Under the pieces are notes generated by a model. The model worked only from the letters and a program-made list of their open reading frames with translations, did no database searches and was not told the origin of the DNA. The position numbers were made by a program, and so were the translations under genes. Of a stretch of 35,476 nucleotides of DNA, positions 23,945 through 33,400 are shown in pieces. Origin of the DNA: SZUA-365 sp034002405 (GTDB taxonomy: Bacteria; Bacteroidota; Ignavibacteria; SZUA-365); the NCBI GenBank assembly GCA_034002405.1, contig JAVFAS010000036.1:1-35476 (forward strand). Direction: 5' to 3'. How positions within the stretch are numbered: position 1 is the stretch's first letter; every line of letters starts with the position of its first letter.

Positions 23945-25093
23945 ATGTCCTATCTGTTTACCTCCGAATCCGTCTCCGAAGGACACCCTGACAAAGTCTG
24001 CGACCAGATTTCCGACGCGGTGCTTGACAGCATCCTGCGCGACGATCCCGACGCGCGGGTTGCCTGCGAATGTTTCACGACCACCGGCTTCGTGCTCGTC
24101 GGCGGCGAGATCACGACGACGGCCTATGTCGACGTGCAGGAAGTCGTGCGTGACACCGTGCGCGAAATCGGATATACAGATCCGAAATATCGTTTCGATG
24201 CCGATTCCTGCGGGGTCGCGTCCCACATTCACCAGCAGTCGCCCGATATTTTCCGCGGGGTCAAAACCGGCGGTGCCGGCGATCAGGGCATCATGTTCGG
24301 CTATGCCACCGACGCCACGGCCGAATACATGCCGATGCCGATTCTCTATTCGCACAAGCTCGTGCAGCGCCTCGCGCATATTCGCAAGACGCAACCCAAG
24401 CTGATGCCGTACCTGCGGCCGGATGCGAAGTCGCAGGTCACCTTCGAATTCGAGGGTCGGGAAGCCACGCGCGTGCACACGATCGTCGTCTCCACCCAAC
24501 ATGATCCGGGTGTGTCGATGAAGCAGATCAAGCAGGATGTCGAGGAGCACGTGATCGCGAAGGTGTTCCCGAAGGAATTGCTGCAGGGGAAAATCATCCT
24601 GCATGTCAATCCCACCGGCCGTTTCGAGATCGGCGGTCCCCACGGAGACTCCGGGCTCACGGGCCGGAAGATCATCGTCGATACCTATGGCGGGTGGGCG
24701 CCCCACGGGGGCGGGGCCTTCTCGGGCAAGGATCCGTCGAAAGTCGACCGCAGCGCCGCGTATGCCACCCGCCATCTGGCCAAGAACATCGTCGCCGCGG
24801 GCGTGGCGCATGAGTGCACGATTCAGGTCGGGTACGCGATCGGTGTCGCCAAGCCGGTCTCCATCCATGTCGACACGCACGGCAGCGCGCGCAACGGCAT
24901 CACCGACGGGGAGATCGCCCGCTGGGTGATGAAGAACGTGGACATGACCCCCGCGGGTATCATCGCACGTCTCAGGCTGCGCCGTCCGATCTACCGTGCC
25001 ACCGCGGCGTACGGCCACTTCGGCCGTGACGAGAAGGAGTTCACCTGGGAGAAACTCGACCTGGTGAAGGACATCCGGAAGGCACTGGCCTGA
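23945..25093 (+). CDS. metK: S-adenosylmethionine synthetase
   Basis: A 382-residue enzyme making S-adenosylmethionine from methionine and ATP. The N-terminal SEGHPDKVCDQISDAVLD with His14, the ATP-binding GAGDQGIMFGYA and the phosphate-binding glycine-rich loop GGGAFSGKDPSKVDRSAAY are intact. Length is normal. The start has only a weak GGA upstream, and the leader contains a hairpin. It is followed 73 bases later by ahcY. The two genes cover both ends of the SAM cycle: SAM synthesis and removal of the S-adenosylhomocysteine left by methyltransferases. Confidence 0.97.
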   Translation: MSYLFTSESVSEGHPDKVCDQISDAVLDSILRDDPDARVACECFTTTGFVLVGGEITTTAYVDVQEVVRDTVREIGYTDPKYRFDADSCGVASHIHQQSPDIFRGVKTGGAGDQGIMFGYATDATAEYMPMPILYSHKLVQRLAHIRKTQPKLMPYLRPDAKSQVTFEFEGREATRVHTIVVSTQHDPGVSMKQIKQDVEEHVIAKVFPKELLQGKIILHVNPTGRFEIGGPHGDSGLTGRKIIVDTYGGWAPHGGGAFSGKDPSKVDRSAAYATRHLAKNIVAAGVAHECTIQVGYAIGVAKPVSIHVDTHGSARNGITDGEIARWVMKNVDMTPAGIIARLRLRRPIYRATAAYGHFGRDEKEFTWEKLDLVKDIRKALA

Positions 25094-25166
25094 CACCGCG
25101 CCGCGGTGGAGAACATTTCAGAGCAACGCATATTCTATTCCATTTCATAGACGGAGTGTGTTTCCC

Positions 25167-26450
25167 ATGGCTACAGCCGCCAAGAAGAATTACAAGGTCA
25201 AGGACATTCGCCTGGCCGCCGAAGGACGCAAGAAGATCGAATGGGCCGAAAGCCGCATGCCGGTGTTGATGGCCTTGCGTGAGAAGTACCGCAAGACCAA
25301 GCCACTCAAGGGCTTTCGCATCGCGGGTTGCCTGCATGTAACCAAGGAGACCGCCGTGCTGGTCGAAACGCTCACCGCCGCCGGGGCCGATGTGAGCTGG
25401 AGCGGATGCAATCCCCTCTCGACCAATGACGAGGTGGCCGCCGCGCTCGCCGCGAACGGGGTCTCGATCTATGCCTGGCACGGCATGAACGTCAAGGAGT
25501 TCTACTGGGCCATCGAGCGCACCCTCGATTTCAAGCCCAACCTCACGCTCGATGACGGCGCGGATCTGATCTTCACGATCCACAACAAATACAAGAAACT
25601 CATCCCCGACATGCTTGGCGGCACCGAAGAAACCACCACCGGCGTGCACCGCCTTCGCGCGATGGCCGATGCCGGCGAACTCAAATACCCGGTCATCGCG
25701 GTCAACGACGCCGAAACGAAGTGGGATTTCGATAACGTGTACGGTACGGGACAGTCTACCCTCGACGGCATCCTCCGCGCGACCAGCATCCTCTTCGCCG
25801 GCAAGAATGTCGTCGTCGCCGGCTTCGGCCACTGCGGCAAGGGCGTGGCCGAGCGCGCGAAGGGCCTCGGCGCCAATACCATCGTCACCGAGATCAAGCC
25901 GACCGCGGCGCTCAAGGCGACGCTCGAAGGACACGAGGTGATGACGATGGACGAGGCGGCCAAGGTTGGCGATGTGTTCATCACCGCCACCGGCGTGAAG
26001 GATGTCATCCGTGAAAAGCATTTTCTCGCGATGAAGGACGGCGCCATCGTCTGCAACACCGGGCACTATGACTGCGAGATCAATATTCCCGAACTCGAGA
26101 AGATCAAGAAAAGCAAGCGCACGATCCGCGCGAACAACGAGGAGTACATCATCAAGAAACACGGCCGCCGTGTGTACCTGCTCGCGCAGGGACGGCTTGT
26201 CAACCTCGCCGCCGCCGAGGGACATCCCTCGGAAGTGATGGACATGTCCTTCGCCAACCAGTTCCTCTCGCAGCTCCGCATCGCCGATCTCGCGCGCAAG
26301 GGCAAGCGCCTCGACATCACCGTGCATGACATCCCCGTCGAACAGGACCAGGACATCGCACGCGTCAAGCTCCAGACCATGGGCAAGAAACTCGACCGCC
26401 TCACCGCCGAGCAGAAGGCCTACATGGACGACTACAGCGCCGGAACCTGA
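25167..26450 (+). CDS. ahcY: Adenosylhomocysteinase, short archaeal/Thermotoga type
   Basis: A 427-residue NAD-dependent enzyme splitting S-adenosylhomocysteine to adenosine and homocysteine. CLHVTKETAVLVETL, YAWHGMNVKEFYWAIE, the NAD-binding VVVAGFGHCGKGVAERAKGLG (in part) and NTGHYDCEIN are conserved. The roughly 40-residue insert and the KPDHYRY-type C-terminus of the long form are absent, which is normal for the short class. ATG at 25167 has GGAG ten bases upstream and was preferred to GTG at 25158, where the ribosome site would be too close. The last codons and stop lie in a 20-bp tandem repeat. Confidence 0.95.
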   Translation: MATAAKKNYKVKDIRLAAEGRKKIEWAESRMPVLMALREKYRKTKPLKGFRIAGCLHVTKETAVLVETLTAAGADVSWSGCNPLSTNDEVAAALAANGVSIYAWHGMNVKEFYWAIERTLDFKPNLTLDDGADLIFTIHNKYKKLIPDMLGGTEETTTGVHRLRAMADAGELKYPVIAVNDAETKWDFDNVYGTGQSTLDGILRATSILFAGKNVVVAGFGHCGKGVAERAKGLGANTIVTEIKPTAALKATLEGHEVMTMDEAAKVGDVFITATGVKDVIREKHFLAMKDGAIVCNTGHYDCEINIPELEKIKKSKRTIRANNEEYIIKKHGRRVYLLAQGRLVNLAAAEGHPSEVMDMSFANQFLSQLRIADLARKGKRLDITVHDIPVEQDQDIARVKLQTMGKKLDRLTAEQKAYMDDYSAGT

Positions 26451-26507
26451 TCGCGAGCGCCGTAACCTGATCGCGAGCGCCGGAACCTGATCGCGAGCGC
26501 CGGGATC
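26441..26507. repeat. Three 20-bp tandem repeats starting at the ahcY stop codon
   Basis: The unit CGGAACCTGATCGCGAGCGC occurs at 26441-26460, 26461-26480 (one change) and 26481-26500, with a degenerate partial copy after. The first copy includes the last two codons and TGA stop of ahcY (26448-26450), so each unit repeats the 3' end of the coding sequence plus eight downstream bases. Confidence 0.95.
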
Positions 26508-26572
26508 CGATCCCACGCGGCCGCGAAGGCACCGGACACCGATCCCGTCGGTGCTCGTGAATCCGAACGATA

Positions 26573-26603
26573 CAACGAGGGCATCCAGACGATGCCCTCG
26601 TTG
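26573..26603 (+). terminator. Strong hairpin downstream of ahcY, without a T tract
   Basis: CAACGAGGGCATC (26573-26585), loop CAGAC and GATGCCCTCGTTG (26591-26603) form a perfect 13-bp stem. The following GCATTGTGT is not a proper T tract, so it may act as a weak terminator or 3' end stabiliser. Confidence 0.55.
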
Positions 26604-26605
26604 CA

Positions 26606-26638
26606 TTGTGTACAATCCGAGAGAATCCGTATTATTTG
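26606..26638 (+). promoter_or_regulatory. Candidate promoter of the FAH-family gene
   Basis: TTG (26606-26608), 21 bases and TATTATTTG (26630-26638) resemble the first promoter in the window, which has TACTATTTG. The leader to the ATG would be about 50 bases. It begins right after the 13-bp hairpin. Confidence 0.35.
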
Positions 26639-26694
26639 CATCATCCGTATCATCCGGCACTCCTGTCACCGCTCATCGTCACGACCATCGCACC

Positions 26695-27354
26695 ATGCCC
26701 TTCATCAACCTGCTCCCCGACCACACGCGTGTCGACGTCGGCACGATTTATTGCATTGGACGCAACTACATCAAGCACATCCGCGAACTCGAGAACGAAG
26801 TCAGCACCGAGCCCGTGCTCTTTCTCAAGCCCGCGGCGTCACTGATCACGCAACTGCGAGAGATAGAATTGCCCGCGTTCAGTGCGGATGTGCATCATGA
26901 AGCCGAAATGGTGTTGCTCATCGGTCGGGAGGGAAGAAACATCCCGGAGGAGCATGCACGGCATCACATCGCCGGCATCGCGGTCGGTCTCGACCTCACC
27001 GCGCGGGACACGCAGCATGAATTGAAGGAAAAAGGACTTCCATGGGCGATTTCCAAGGGATTTGAAACCGCGGCCTGTGTCTCGGATTTTCTCCCGACCC
27101 AGAGCTTCGAGGATTTCGCCGATATCCACTTCTCCCTGCAGGTGAACGGTGTGCAACGACAGGAAGGCGATACATCGTTGATGATCTTTCCGGTCCCGCG
27201 CCTCCTGGCCTTCATCAGCGCGATCGTCACGCTCGAACCCGGAGACCTGATCTTCACTGGCACACCGCATGGCGTGGGCGCCATCGCGCCGGGTGATCGT
27301 CTCGACCTCGCGATGGGCGAGCTTTCCGCGACCTTCACGGTCGCGCGCAGGTAG
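26695..27354 (+). CDS. Fumarylacetoacetate hydrolase family protein
   Basis: A 219-residue single-domain FAH-family enzyme, the size of FAHD1/YcgM-type proteins that act as acylpyruvases or oxaloacetate decarboxylases. CIGRNYIKHIRELEN and PVLFLKPAASL open the domain. The metal ligands are E69 and E71 in HHEAEMVLL and D100 in GLDLTARD. KGFETAACVSDF and FTGTPHGVGAIAPGD, which stabilise the active site, are present. The ATG at 26695 gives the family N-terminus. True substrate cannot be told from sequence; oxaloacetate metabolism would fit the citrate synthase in the same region only loosely. Confidence 0.88.
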   Translation: MPFINLLPDHTRVDVGTIYCIGRNYIKHIRELENEVSTEPVLFLKPAASLITQLREIELPAFSADVHHEAEMVLLIGREGRNIPEEHARHHIAGIAVGLDLTARDTQHELKEKGLPWAISKGFETAACVSDFLPTQSFEDFADIHFSLQVNGVQRQEGDTSLMIFPVPRLLAFISAIVTLEPGDLIFTGTPHGVGAIAPGDRLDLAMGELSATFTVARR

Positions 27355-27372
27355 GGAGGACACGGAACGGCG

Positions 27373-29610
27373 ATGCGCATCTCACTCATTCTCGCAGCCT
27401 TGCTCCTGACCGGTACCGCCGGGTATTTCGTGCACCGTTCCGCGACCAGCGAGACCGACCGCGGGGGCGGCGAATCCCTGGCCGCCCGGGAAGCCCTTCG
27501 ATACGATACCGCGACCACCGACTGGAACGACTATCTCTGGCCCACCGATGCAGGGACGACTCGTACCTCCGATTTCGCGGAATTCCGCGCGACACATTTC
27601 CATGCGGGCATCGATGTCAGCACGGGGGGACGTACGGGCTTCAACGTCTTCGCCGCGCGCGACGGCTGGCTGCATGCCGCGACCTTCGAACCCGGCGGCT
27701 ACGGCTGGCTGTTGGTGCTGCGCCATGCCGACGGCTATTACACCAGCTATGCGCATCTCGACCGCTATAGCGACAAGGTGCGCGCGGCATACCGCGCGAC
27801 GCTCCTGAAGCGCGGACGCTCCTACGGCAGGGTGGAATTCGGACGTGACACCATTCGCGTGAAAAAAGGAGAAGTCATCGCGTACACCGGCGCGACGGGT
27901 GCGGGACCCGCGCATTTGCATTTCGAAGTCCGGGATCCGGATTTCAATCCGGTGAATCCCGGCCTCTCACGCCATCTTCGGCCTCGCGACTCGATTCCCC
28001 CCGAGATGAAACAGATCATGCTGGTTCCGCTCGATGCGAGCGCGAGCGTGCAGGGGAACTTTGATGGCCGCACGTTCAATGTGCGCGGCGCGGGCGATCG
28101 GTGGCGCGTGACCGGCACGCCCGTGCTCCGCGGCCGTGTCGGTGTGATGCTCCGCGCGCATGACCGGGCGAACGGCGCGACCGATTACCCCACGCCATAC
28201 CGAATCGCGCTGTACGTCGACGGGAAGGAAGTGTTTTCCTCCGTCAGCAACCGTTTTCAGGATACGTTGAATTTTCACATCCGCATCGATCGCGATCACG
28301 AACTGATGAAGGCGCGGAAGGGTGAGTTCCGGAAATTGTTTCGCGAGGAGGGGAACCTGCTGGAGACGTATGCACCGCGCGACCGGGATGCGGGCGTGCT
28401 CACCGCGGCACGCCTCGGGGCGGGAGAACGCACCGTGATGATCGTCGCGAAGGACGTGGAAGGAAACACATCCGTCCTGACCATGACGGTGATGCTCACT
28501 GCGGAGATGGGACTCGCGCATTCCGTCGATGGCACGCGGCTCGCATTGAAAACCCGCGGAGAAACGGCACTGCTGCTCCTCGAGGAAAAATCCTCCTCTG
28601 GCTGGACCGTCCGCCAGCAATGGCCGGGGAAGGACGCCAACGCCGGTGTTGCGGTCGATCTCAAAATGTATCGGGGCAAAAGCATCCGGGCGGTGTCGGT
28701 GGATGCGTTCGGCAATCGTGTCGAGCACGCGACATGGACGCCGGGTCCGCGCAAAGAATCCGCCGGTCGTCTCTACACTCGGCGCCAGATCCTGTACGAC
28801 CAGATCGTCTACGACCTGAAAACCGCCGTCCCGTTCGGTGCACCGCCGGAGATCGTTCTGTCACAGGGCGGACGGGATGAAAAAGGAGTGGTCATTCCGA
28901 TTTCCGAGAACGAATACCGGGCCGTGGTCACGGCCTGGCCGGGCTTTCGCGGGAAGGGGCGCATTCATGTCCGATACCACATGGGTGAAACGGAAATCAC
29001 CTGGCCGGACAGCCTCGACGCGACGCTGATCAGCGCGGCGGAGGGGGGACGCCTCCGTTCGGCGGATGGACGTTTCGTCATGGACTTCGCGCCCGCGGAC
29101 GTGCACCGATCGATGCTGCTCACGATCCAACGTGCCGGCGGGGACAGCATGGTCTCGTATGGCGTCGGTCCGGTGGGACAACCCCTCGCGGGGCGTCCGA
29201 CGGTCGTCATAACCGCCACGGCGGGAATGAAAACGCCCATCATCCTGCCGACCTGGCCCATTAAAAAATATGCGGATCTGAATATCCCGAATGCTGCCGC
29301 CGCGCGGGTCGGGCGCTATCTCGGCTCCTTCACGCTCGTCGACGACACCGTGGGACCCGTGGTGCTCATCACCATCGCTCCGAGGAGCCGCGAACCCGTG
29401 CGCATCTCCGTGCGCGACACGCTCTCGGGTGTCGACTGGAACTCCGTCGTCGTGCGCATCGGCGACGCCATCGTCCCCTTCGAGTTCGATGAGAACCGCA
29501 TGCTGCTCGTTCTTCCACGCGATGTCTTCACGCAGTCCGGTCGCGGGGAACTGCGTGTGCGGGTGTTGGACAAGGCGGGGAATGAGACGGTGGTCAGGAG
29601 GAAGCTGTAN
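27373..29610 (+). CDS. M23-family metallopeptidase with long C-terminal extension
   Basis: A 745-residue exported protein with an N-terminal hydrophobic signal or anchor (residues 1-20). A LytM-type domain follows with zinc-binding H77 and D81 in HFHAGIDV and H181 and H183 in HLHFEVRD. Active M23 enzymes cut peptidoglycan cross-links, and the metal ligands look intact. Residues from about 200 to the end are beta-rich and poorly conserved, with Ig-like features such as ISVRDTLSGVDWNSV. The gene starts 18 bases after the FAH gene and has GGAGG upstream. Its last readable codon is TA followed by N at 29608-29610, which is most likely TAA or TAG, so the protein is probably complete. Any continuation across the gap would be artefactual. 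Confidence 0.86.
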
Positions 29611-29709
29611 NNNNNNNNNNNNNNNNNNNNNNNNNNNNNNNNNNNNNNNNNNNNNNNNNNNNNNNNNNNNNNNNNNNNNNNNNNNNNNNNNNNNNNNNNN
29701 NNNNNNNNN
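29610..29709. other. Assembly gap (100 N) between two converging stop codons
   Basis: Exactly 100 undetermined bases, a placeholder length. The left edge falls on the third base of the peptidase stop codon, and the right edge adjoins the TGA stop of the outer-membrane protein gene on the minus strand. Confidence 0.98.
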
Positions 29710-30468
29710 TCAGGGAATCGGAAAGGTCACATCCACAAGCGCGCGGAGATTGTTCACCTTCCATGCGTCGGCATACGAAGCATCGGCGACGGGATTGAGT
29801 CCGATTTCGTACATCACCTGCGGCGTGACGAAGCCGTAGCGGAAGTAGAAGTCGAAGCCGAGACCGACGGAGGCGGCGTAGCGGAGGCCGTTGGCGCCAT
29901 CGATGTCACCGGACTGCTCGGGGGCCTTGCTGCCCGCGGTCCACTCCGGCTCGACGATGGTCGCGTCATGCGAGAAGTCATGTTTCATCAGGGCGCCGAG
30001 CGAGAGTCCGCCCGAGAGGAAGAGTCCGGGACCACCCATCGGATACACCTTTCCGTAACCTCCGAAGGAAATGTACTGAAGGGTGTAGTCGACGGAGTGA
30101 TCGCGCACAACCTCCCACGGCGTGCCTTGGGGATCGGCGATGCGGAAGGGTTCGGTATACCGCCCCTCGATGGTGCCGGACATCTGGTCGAAGGTCAGGC
30201 GGAGGCCCAGCACCACGAAGCGGGTGAGGGCCTTTTCTCCATGGACGCCGAAGATGAAATTGCTCGAGTTCCCGTCGGAATAAAAGGCATTGTCGTCCGA
30301 TGGAAGCATCGGGACGCTGCCCAAGTGGAAACTCTGGTTGAGACCGAGAAAGAGTCCGCCGCGCATGGTGTGCCAGGCGCGCTCGCCAACACGGAGACCC
30401 TGCGCGGACGCCGCCTGTGCTCCGATGAACACGAGTGCGATGAGAAGAAGAAGACTGCGTCGTTTCAT
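29710..30468 (-). CDS. Predicted outer-membrane beta-barrel protein
   Basis: A 252-residue protein with a clear signal peptide (MKRRSLLLLIALVFIGAQ, cleavage near ASAQ-G). Alternating polar and hydrophobic strands follow, for example VVLGLRLTFDQ, YISFGGYGK, GLFLSGGLSLG and AASVGLGFDFYFRY. It closes with a beta-strand LRALVDVTFPIP, as expected of an eight- to ten-stranded barrel. No specific family is recognised. ATG at 30468 was chosen over 30477, which would leave no space after AAGGAG. That ribosome site overlaps the TAA of the giant T9SS protein gene 13 bases upstream, so the two are one operon and the barrel may anchor or assist its partner. Confidence 0.78.
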   Translation of the reverse strand: MKRRSLLLLIALVFIGAQAASAQGLRVGERAWHTMRGGLFLGLNQSFHLGSVPMLPSDDNAFYSDGNSSNFIFGVHGEKALTRFVVLGLRLTFDQMSGTIEGRYTEPFRIADPQGTPWEVVRDHSVDYTLQYISFGGYGKVYPMGGPGLFLSGGLSLGALMKHDFSHDATIVEPEWTAGSKAPEQSGDIDGANGLRYAASVGLGFDFYFRYGFVTPQVMYEIGLNPVADASYADAWKVNNLRALVDVTFPIP

Positions 30469-30481
30469 GGATGTCATCTCC

Positions 30482-33400
30482 TTAATTGGCGACAATGAGT
30501 TTCTGGATGCTGCGCGTCGTGCCCGTGGTCATCACGAGGAAATAGATACCCGGACGCAGGTGATCGGCCGAGTATTTCATGCTGTGCGTTCCGCGCTTGA
30601 GCATGCCGCTGTGCAACACCGCGACTTCCACGCCGAGCATGTCGTAGGCCTTGAGCGCGACATACCCTTCCGTCTTGATCGAGAAGGTGACCTGGGCGGA
30701 ACGACCTGTCCGGCCGTCGAGCACGTTGGGACGCGGGGGATTGAGGGTTGTGATGCCAAGATCCTCGAGCGTGGTCACACCATTGCGAGGCCGCACGTGT
30801 AGTGTTCCCGTGATGGCCTCGTCGGTGGTGATCATCGCCACGGGTGGCTCGATCGTCGCCGCGCTCAGCGTCCATTCGGTCGTGGCCTCGCGTCCGACCA
30901 GAACCTCCATCACCACGCGCGCGACCTCGCCCGCGTTGAAGCGGGATGCCGCGATGTGAATGACGAGACGGTCGGGAGCGGGTCGCGTGAATGTCGCCGC
31001 GCCTTGTACCGACACCACGCGGTTCGGGGTCAGGGCCTGACGGTCAAACTGCAGTGCGAAACGCAATACGGCGTCATCGACAGCACAGGGAAGCGCGTCG
31101 TGCAGGTAGATGGGAATTTCCACCATGTCGCCCGGTCGCGCGGTCACGTCCTCGATCATCCCTGTTTCGGAGAGCGACACCGCCAGGTGCGGTTGCGTGT
31201 ACTCGACACGCAGCATCACCACCGCTTCGCTGTGGCACACATCCTCGCGCGCGACAAGCCTCGCGATGTCGGGTTGTCCGTCCGTCGGGATGTAGGTGAC
31301 ATGAATCGCACGACGCTCGCGTGGTTGCACGGTCACGAGCGGCTGTTCATCGACGAGCCGGAATGCGGTCGAACCCTCGATGCGCAGTGCGAGCTGCATC
31401 GGCGTCTCGCCCGGATTGACGACGTCGGCGGTCAGTGTGACCGGATCGGTGATGCACACCGCCGATGCCCGCACGGTATCCTGGACGAAGGCATACTCCA
31501 TCCGGTTGATCGCACCACTGAACGGGATGCTCCGCGTCTCGGGCACGCAGCGCTGGACGCGTGTGACCGTGAGTTCGACCACGCCGTTGAATCCGCGTGC
31601 CATTTCATCGAAGGGGGGCGTCAGCTCGAGTTCAATATTCACGCTCATGCCCGGCGCCACGACCACCGGCCAGGTTTGCGGCGCGAGGATACGCAGCGGG
31701 ACATTCGCCGGTTTGATCGCGATGTCGAAGGACTGAGGGATATCCCCGGCGTTGAGCACGGTCAGGGTCTGACGGAGGTTCTCGATGTCCTCGGGACGCA
31801 CGGTGCCACCCGGACAGACGGTAATCGCACCGAAGTCGATGGTTTCGGGTGCGACCGTGTATGCCGTGCTCAGGACGCTGCCCTGTACCGCGAAACTCGC
31901 CGTGATCTCACAGGGCTCGCCGATCAGATTGACCATGCCACTGTAGCTTCCCGGATCGGTCGCGGTGAAGCGGACCATGACGTCGCGGCTCTGACCCGGT
32001 TGCAGGGCGAAGGGGAATTGCTGCGGCGGATCGTAGGCGAAACCGCTGGGCAGCAGGCTGCCGTCGACGATGCGGACCGGGGTACTGCCGGTGTTGGTGA
32101 CCGTGGCGCGGATCTGACGGGCGCCACCGGTCTCGCATGTGAGGATCTCCAACGGAGTATCGGGTGTGATTGCCGTAATATCAAACGACGGCTCCACGCC
32201 CCGGCCGCGCACGGTGAAGTCAACCGTGTCGCTGCAGACGTCCGAGGTAAACAGAATCGTTGCCACATCCTGTCCCACCTGCAGGGGATTGTAGCGGATG
32301 GGGAATTCACGATACGCGCCCGGTTCGAGCGTCATCTTGAACGGTTTGGAGAGAAGCTGGAACGGCGAGAGCGGCGGGAATCCATCGCTGCTCACCGTCA
32401 ACCGGCGGTCGCCGGTGTTTTCGACGATGAAGCCGCGCACCTGCGCACCGTTGACGCAGATGTCGCCATAATTCGTGCTGTATCCGTTCTCCCGCACGAT
32501 GAACTTCGGTTCGTAGCGCTCACCGCGCAATTCGATGACGATATCCTCGCGACAGGTGCCACCGGTTCCGGCCAGCACGGTCAGCAGCAATGTGTCACTG
32601 AAGACGCCACCCATGCCCGCGAGCGCGCGAACGTCGATTTCACGCGTTTCGTTGGCGGGAATCTGTATGCCCTGCGTCGGGAAGGGAATCGGGCCGAGCA
32701 TCAATGCGTACCGCGCGGTGGGCGCGAGTGCGTTGAGCGTGATTGGAAGCGGACTGTTGTTCTCGATCGTGATGACACGCGTCGGTCCCACGTCATTCGG
32801 TCCACAGGAAATGATCTGGCCGAAATCAGCGATCAACGGGGTGACCTTCACCTGCGGAAGGATACGTTCACCCGACAGGGTGAAATACACGGTCGAACCA
32901 CAAGGCTCGCCGAACCATTGCACGCTGCCACCGAAGTTTCCGCCCTCGCCGAGAGGAGGGGCGAAATCGATGTAGGCTTCAAAGGGGCTCGTCGGATCCG
33001 GATTGATCACGATCGGGAGGGTCACCGCGGGATCCCAGGAGAAACCATTCGGCAGCGCGGGGAGATCCGTAAAGCGCACGGGCTCGCTGCCGCTGTTGAC
33101 AACACGCAGCAGCACCTTGTCACCCGCCTCGCAATTCGCCAGCGTCAGATGCGCGGGCATGACGGTTGAGGAGAGGACTTGCTGGCTGAAGGTGCTACCC
33201 CGCAGATCCACGCTCGCCTCGAGCGCGCAGAGATTCGCGCTGATCGTCAGCGTCTGTTCGACCGTGCCGCCGGTAACGGGATGGAAGCGGATCGAAACCA
33301 AGCGCTCGGCACCCGGTGCGAGGGGGAAGGAGTTGCTGAACGCGTCGATCTCGAACGGCGCCGCGACGTTCACGGTCATCATCAGTTCCGCGGTGCCGTC

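Noticed and set aside
23855..23992. Small open frame overlapping the metK start
   Set aside because: About 45 codons in another frame without a ribosome site or conserved sequence.
25041..26669. 542-residue open frame antisense to ahcY
   Set aside because: It is the complement of a highly conserved enzyme and has no ribosome site.
27373..30498. Peptidase frame continuing through the N gap to a 1041-residue product
   Set aside because: The codon before the gap is TA-N, almost certainly a stop, and the sequence after the gap is a shadow of the outer-membrane protein gene.
30956..33169. 737-residue open frame antisense to the giant repeat protein
   Set aside because: The sense strand shows regular domain repeats with conserved cysteines; the antisense frame shows none.
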